Made by a program: the position numbers and the translations under genes
Notes under the pieces: model-generated
Seen by the model: only the letters and a program-made list of their open reading frames with translations
Databases searched by the model: none
Told to the model about the DNA's origin: nothing
DNA from: Tahibacter harae
GTDB taxonomy: Bacteria; Pseudomonadota; Gammaproteobacteria; Xanthomonadales; Rhodanobacteraceae
Direction: 5' to 3'
DNA length: 64,000 nt
Assembly: GCF_024437735.1 (NCBI RefSeq)
Contig: NZ_JANFQO010000020.1
Span: 1-64,000, forward strand
Part shown: positions 61,805-64,000 of the stretch, in pieces
Layout of the letters: each line of letters starts with the position of its first letter
How positions within the stretch are numbered: the stretch's first letter is position 1

Positions 61805-61886
61805 TCGCCATTCGCCGGCACTCGGACCGCCCCGTATCCGTTTTCGCGAATCCCCCCTCCCGAATCCCCAATCCCGAACCAGCCCC
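61750..61886. repeat. GGGATTC-type words flanking the epimerase gene
   Basis: GGGAGCCGGGAGTGGGGATCC, GGGATT and CGAATCCCCCCTCCCGAATC occur in and after the end of the aminopeptidase gene and are complementary to each other across about 90 bases. They resemble the words of the heptamer array at 38766-38814. Confidence 0.6.
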
Positions 61887-62993
61887 ATGCCTCACCGCGT
61901 CCTGATCGCCGCCGGCACCCGTCCCGAATGCCTGAAACTGGCCAGCGTAGTGCGCGCCCTGCGTGCGCAGGAGGGCCTGCAGACCCTCCTGCTCAACAGC
62001 GGCCAGCACCAGGCCATGGTCGAGCGCACTTTTGCCCAGCTGGGGCTGGCCTGCGATCTCGCGCCGGGGCAGATCAGCGCGGCCTCGCTGTCGCATGCGC
62101 TGTCGGCGCTGCGCGCCCAGATCCGCCAGGCGGCCAAAGCGCACGGTGCCGATCTCGTCGTCTCCCAGGGCGATACCTCCACCGCCTACGCCGCCGCGCT
62201 GGCCGCGCGCGACCTGGGCCTGCCGCTGGCCCATGTCGAGGCCGGGCTGCGCACCAGCCATCCCTACCGGCCGTTTCCGGAAGAACTGTTCCGCCGCCGC
62301 ATCGCGCCGATCGCGCGGCTGCATTTCGCGCCCACGCAGCAGGCCGCAGCCAACCTGCGCGGCGAAGGGGTGGCGGACGAACGCATTCACCGGGTCGGCA
62401 ACAGCGTGATCGACCTGCTGCGCGAGGAAGTCGAGCGCCGCGAGCCCACGCCGCTGCCGTTCCTGCCCGCAACCCGCGAACACATCGCCCTGACCCTGCA
62501 CCGGCGCGAGAACTACGGCCGCGGCCTGGACCTGGTCTGTGCCGCGGTGCTGGAGCTATTGCAGCAGCATGCGGAGCTGGGCCTGGTCTGCCCGGTGCAT
62601 CCGAATCCGGCCGTGGGCAGCCGCATCCGCCGCCACCTGGCCGGGCATGCGCGCATCGCCCTGGTCGAGCCGCTGGACTACCGCCTGTTCATCGCCCTGC
62701 TCGCCCGCGCCCGCCTGGCCATCACCGATTCCGGCGGCATCCAGGAAGAAGCGCCCTACCTGGGCACGCCGGTGCTGGTCGTGCGCGAGAACACCGAACG
62801 CCCGGAAAGCGTGGCCCTGGGCGCGGCCACCCTGGTACCGCTCAAGCCCGAGCGCATCGTGGCCGAGGCCGACCGCCTGCTGCGCGCCGCGCCGCCGGCG
62901 CGGCTGGCCTTCGCGCCGGAATCGCCCTACGGCGACGGCCGCAGCGGCGAGCGCATCGCCGCGACGATTGCGCGCTTCCTGCAAAACCCCTAG
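61887..62993 (+). CDS. wecB: UDP-N-acetylglucosamine 2-epimerase (non-hydrolysing)
   Basis: The 368-residue enzyme interconverts UDP-GlcNAc and UDP-ManNAc for surface polysaccharides. It shows the N-terminal LIAAGTRPECLKLASVVRAL, SQGDTSTAYAAALAARDLGL, AHVEAGLRTSHPYRPFPEE and ITDSGGIQEEAPYLGTPVLV with catalytic acidic and histidine residues. The next gene lies 79 bases on in the same direction, so a polysaccharide locus may continue past the window. Confidence 0.9.
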   Translation: MPHRVLIAAGTRPECLKLASVVRALRAQEGLQTLLLNSGQHQAMVERTFAQLGLACDLAPGQISAASLSHALSALRAQIRQAAKAHGADLVVSQGDTSTAYAAALAARDLGLPLAHVEAGLRTSHPYRPFPEELFRRRIAPIARLHFAPTQQAAANLRGEGVADERIHRVGNSVIDLLREEVERREPTPLPFLPATREHIALTLHRRENYGRGLDLVCAAVLELLQQHAELGLVCPVHPNPAVGSRIRRHLAGHARIALVEPLDYRLFIALLARARLAITDSGGIQEEAPYLGTPVLVVRENTERPESVALGAATLVPLKPERIVAEADRLLRAAPPARLAFAPESPYGDGRSGERIAATIARFLQNP

Positions 62994-63072
62994 AACAGGC
63001 GCGCCGCGCACCGGCTGCGTCGCTGGCGCGGTGTTGCGCGTCCCTCACTTTCCCGCCTGCCATGGACGGTCC

Positions 63073-64000
63073 ATGCCTACGAATGATCTGAACCAGCTCG
63101 CCGACGCCACCGCCGCGCGCCTGCGCGCCTGGCTGCTCGGCGGCGCCGTGCAGCAGCGCGACGGCGAACACGCCGGCGGCATCTACGGCGCCTTCGACGA
63201 CGGCGGCGCCGCACGCTACGTCTATCCGGAAATCACCGGCTACTACCTGCACTGGCTGGCCGATATCGGCAGTCCGCACGACACCGACCATCCCGTCGTG
63301 GTGCGCCGCGCCCAGGCCGCTGCGGACTGGGCCGCGCGCGTGCTGGCCGATGGCAAGGTGCCGGCAACCCGGGCCTATCTCGGCACCGGAGCCGAGCCCG
63401 ACTGGCGCAACCGCGCCGTGTTCTTCTTCGACCTGGCCATGCTGCTGCGCGGGCTCTGCGCCGCCTACGAAGCCGACCTGATCGCCTACCCGCAGGCCGC
63501 GATCGCGCGCCTGATCGAGGAACTCGCCCGCTTCGTCGACACCGACGGCCGCATCCAGGCCGCGCGCAGCGAACTGGCCGACGCGGCCCTGCCGCCGCGC
63601 TGGTCCACGCTGGGCGGCCCGTTCGAGGTCAAGGCCAGCTCGCGCGTGCTGCTGGCGGCGCGCCACCAGCCGCTGCCGGCCGCGCTGGAACAGGCCTGCC
63701 GGGCGCTGGCGCGGTCCTACCGCGACAGCGCCGCAACCCTGCCGCTGCAGATGCTGCATCCCACGCTGTATTTCGCCGAAGGCATGCTGGTGGGCGAACC
63801 CGACTGCGCGCCGCAGATCGCCACGCTGGCAAAGCGCTGCCTGGCGCTGGCCGATGCCCGGGGCAACCTGCCCGAAGCCGAAGATTCGACCGTGCCGCGC
63901 AGCGACATCATCGCCCAGCTGCTGCGCGTACTGCTGCTGACCGGCAGCCTCGATGCGCAGGCGGATACGCTGGTCAGCGCGCTGGCCGCGCGCGTCGATG
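63073..64000 (+). CDS. Unrecognised protein, cut by window end
   Basis: From ATG at 63073 the frame stays open to the last base, giving 309 codons so far. The N terminus is TNDLNQLADATAARLRAWLL, and later there are YPEITGYYLHWLAD, FFFDLAMLLRGLCAAYEAD, LGGPFEVKASSRVLLAAR and PLQMLHPTLYFAEGML. Its helical, aromatic pattern suggests an alpha/alpha-toroid (six-hairpin-like) fold, as in some carbohydrate-active or sugar-processing enzymes. There is no signal peptide. The position after wecB suggests a role in cell-surface polysaccharide work, but that is inference from position only. Confidence 0.7.
   Translation, partial: MPTNDLNQLADATAARLRAWLLGGAVQQRDGEHAGGIYGAFDDGGAARYVYPEITGYYLHWLADIGSPHDTDHPVVVRRAQAAADWAARVLADGKVPATRAYLGTGAEPDWRNRAVFFFDLAMLLRGLCAAYEADLIAYPQAAIARLIEELARFVDTDGRIQAARSELADAALPPRWSTLGGPFEVKASSRVLLAARHQPLPAALEQACRALARSYRDSAATLPLQMLHPTLYFAEGMLVGEPDCAPQIATLAKRCLALADARGNLPEAEDSTVPRSDIIAQLLRVLLLTGSLDAQADTLVSALAARVD

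Overview
The window is a high-GC chromosomal segment, probably from a gammaproteobacterium of the order Lysobacterales (Xanthomonadales), perhaps Rhodanobacteraceae-like (Dokdonella or Tahibacter type). The main support is gene order. On the minus strand, pyrG-kdsA-eno-ftsB-ispD-ispF-truD is followed by surE-pcm-yqaA-nlpD-rpoS, and rlmE-ftsH-folP-glmM also occurs with yhbY divergent. Several exported proteins with beta-propeller or delta-60 repeats, TPR-bearing kinases and GGGATTC-type spacer repeats fit that group. The placement is an inference from memory of synteny, not from a search. No rRNA, tRNA, CRISPR array, transposase gene or prophage was recognised.

Layout. 1-760 is a repeat-rich spacer. 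761-22144 is an accessory and envelope region. It holds a hybrid histidine kinase with a TPR-like sensor, an OmpA-domain protein, a secreted cyclophilin, a TonB-dependent receptor with a clear terminator, an MHS-family transporter and the remnant of an ATP-grasp gene. It continues with a lipoprotein, a Ser/Thr kinase with TPRs, a 980-residue beta-propeller/cadherin-like exported protein, a GFA-like zinc protein, a serine hydrolase, an AraC regulator, a LysE exporter, a small periplasmic protein and a delta-60 repeat protein with a C-terminal sorting-type tail. 22476-27716 is a minus-strand 2-oxoacid oxidoreductase operon (korC-korA-small membrane protein-korB). 27909-30280 encodes a Rieske oxygenase translationally coupled to an amino-acid permease, followed by a convergent CAP-domain gene. 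30965-36977 is a complete NAD-dependent formate dehydrogenase operon (fdsG-fdsB-fdsA-fdhD-fdsD), with cutC divergent.

37258-47552 is mostly housekeeping: cutC, yceH, a 2-oxoglutarate oxygenase, glmM, folP, ftsH, rlmE, yhbY, an Mth938-like gene and rpoS. 47553-48327 is an unusually long, repeat-rich nlpD-rpoS spacer. 48328-59763 carries nlpD back to pyrG, covering envelope, isoprenoid, Kdo, CTP, glycolysis and repair functions. 59960-64000 runs the other way with an aminopeptidase P, a WecB-type epimerase and an unrecognised gene cut by the window edge.

Three spacers carry copies of one palindrome-ended repeat (119-252, 38892-39078, 42781-42957), and a 7x7-bp tandem array lies beside the second. 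The most promising unexplained items are the three-helix membrane protein embedded in the kor operon, the 145-residue exported protein overlapping kdsA, the tandem duplication that makes a five-codon mini-ORF between surE and pcm, and the repeat-filled rpoS leader region.
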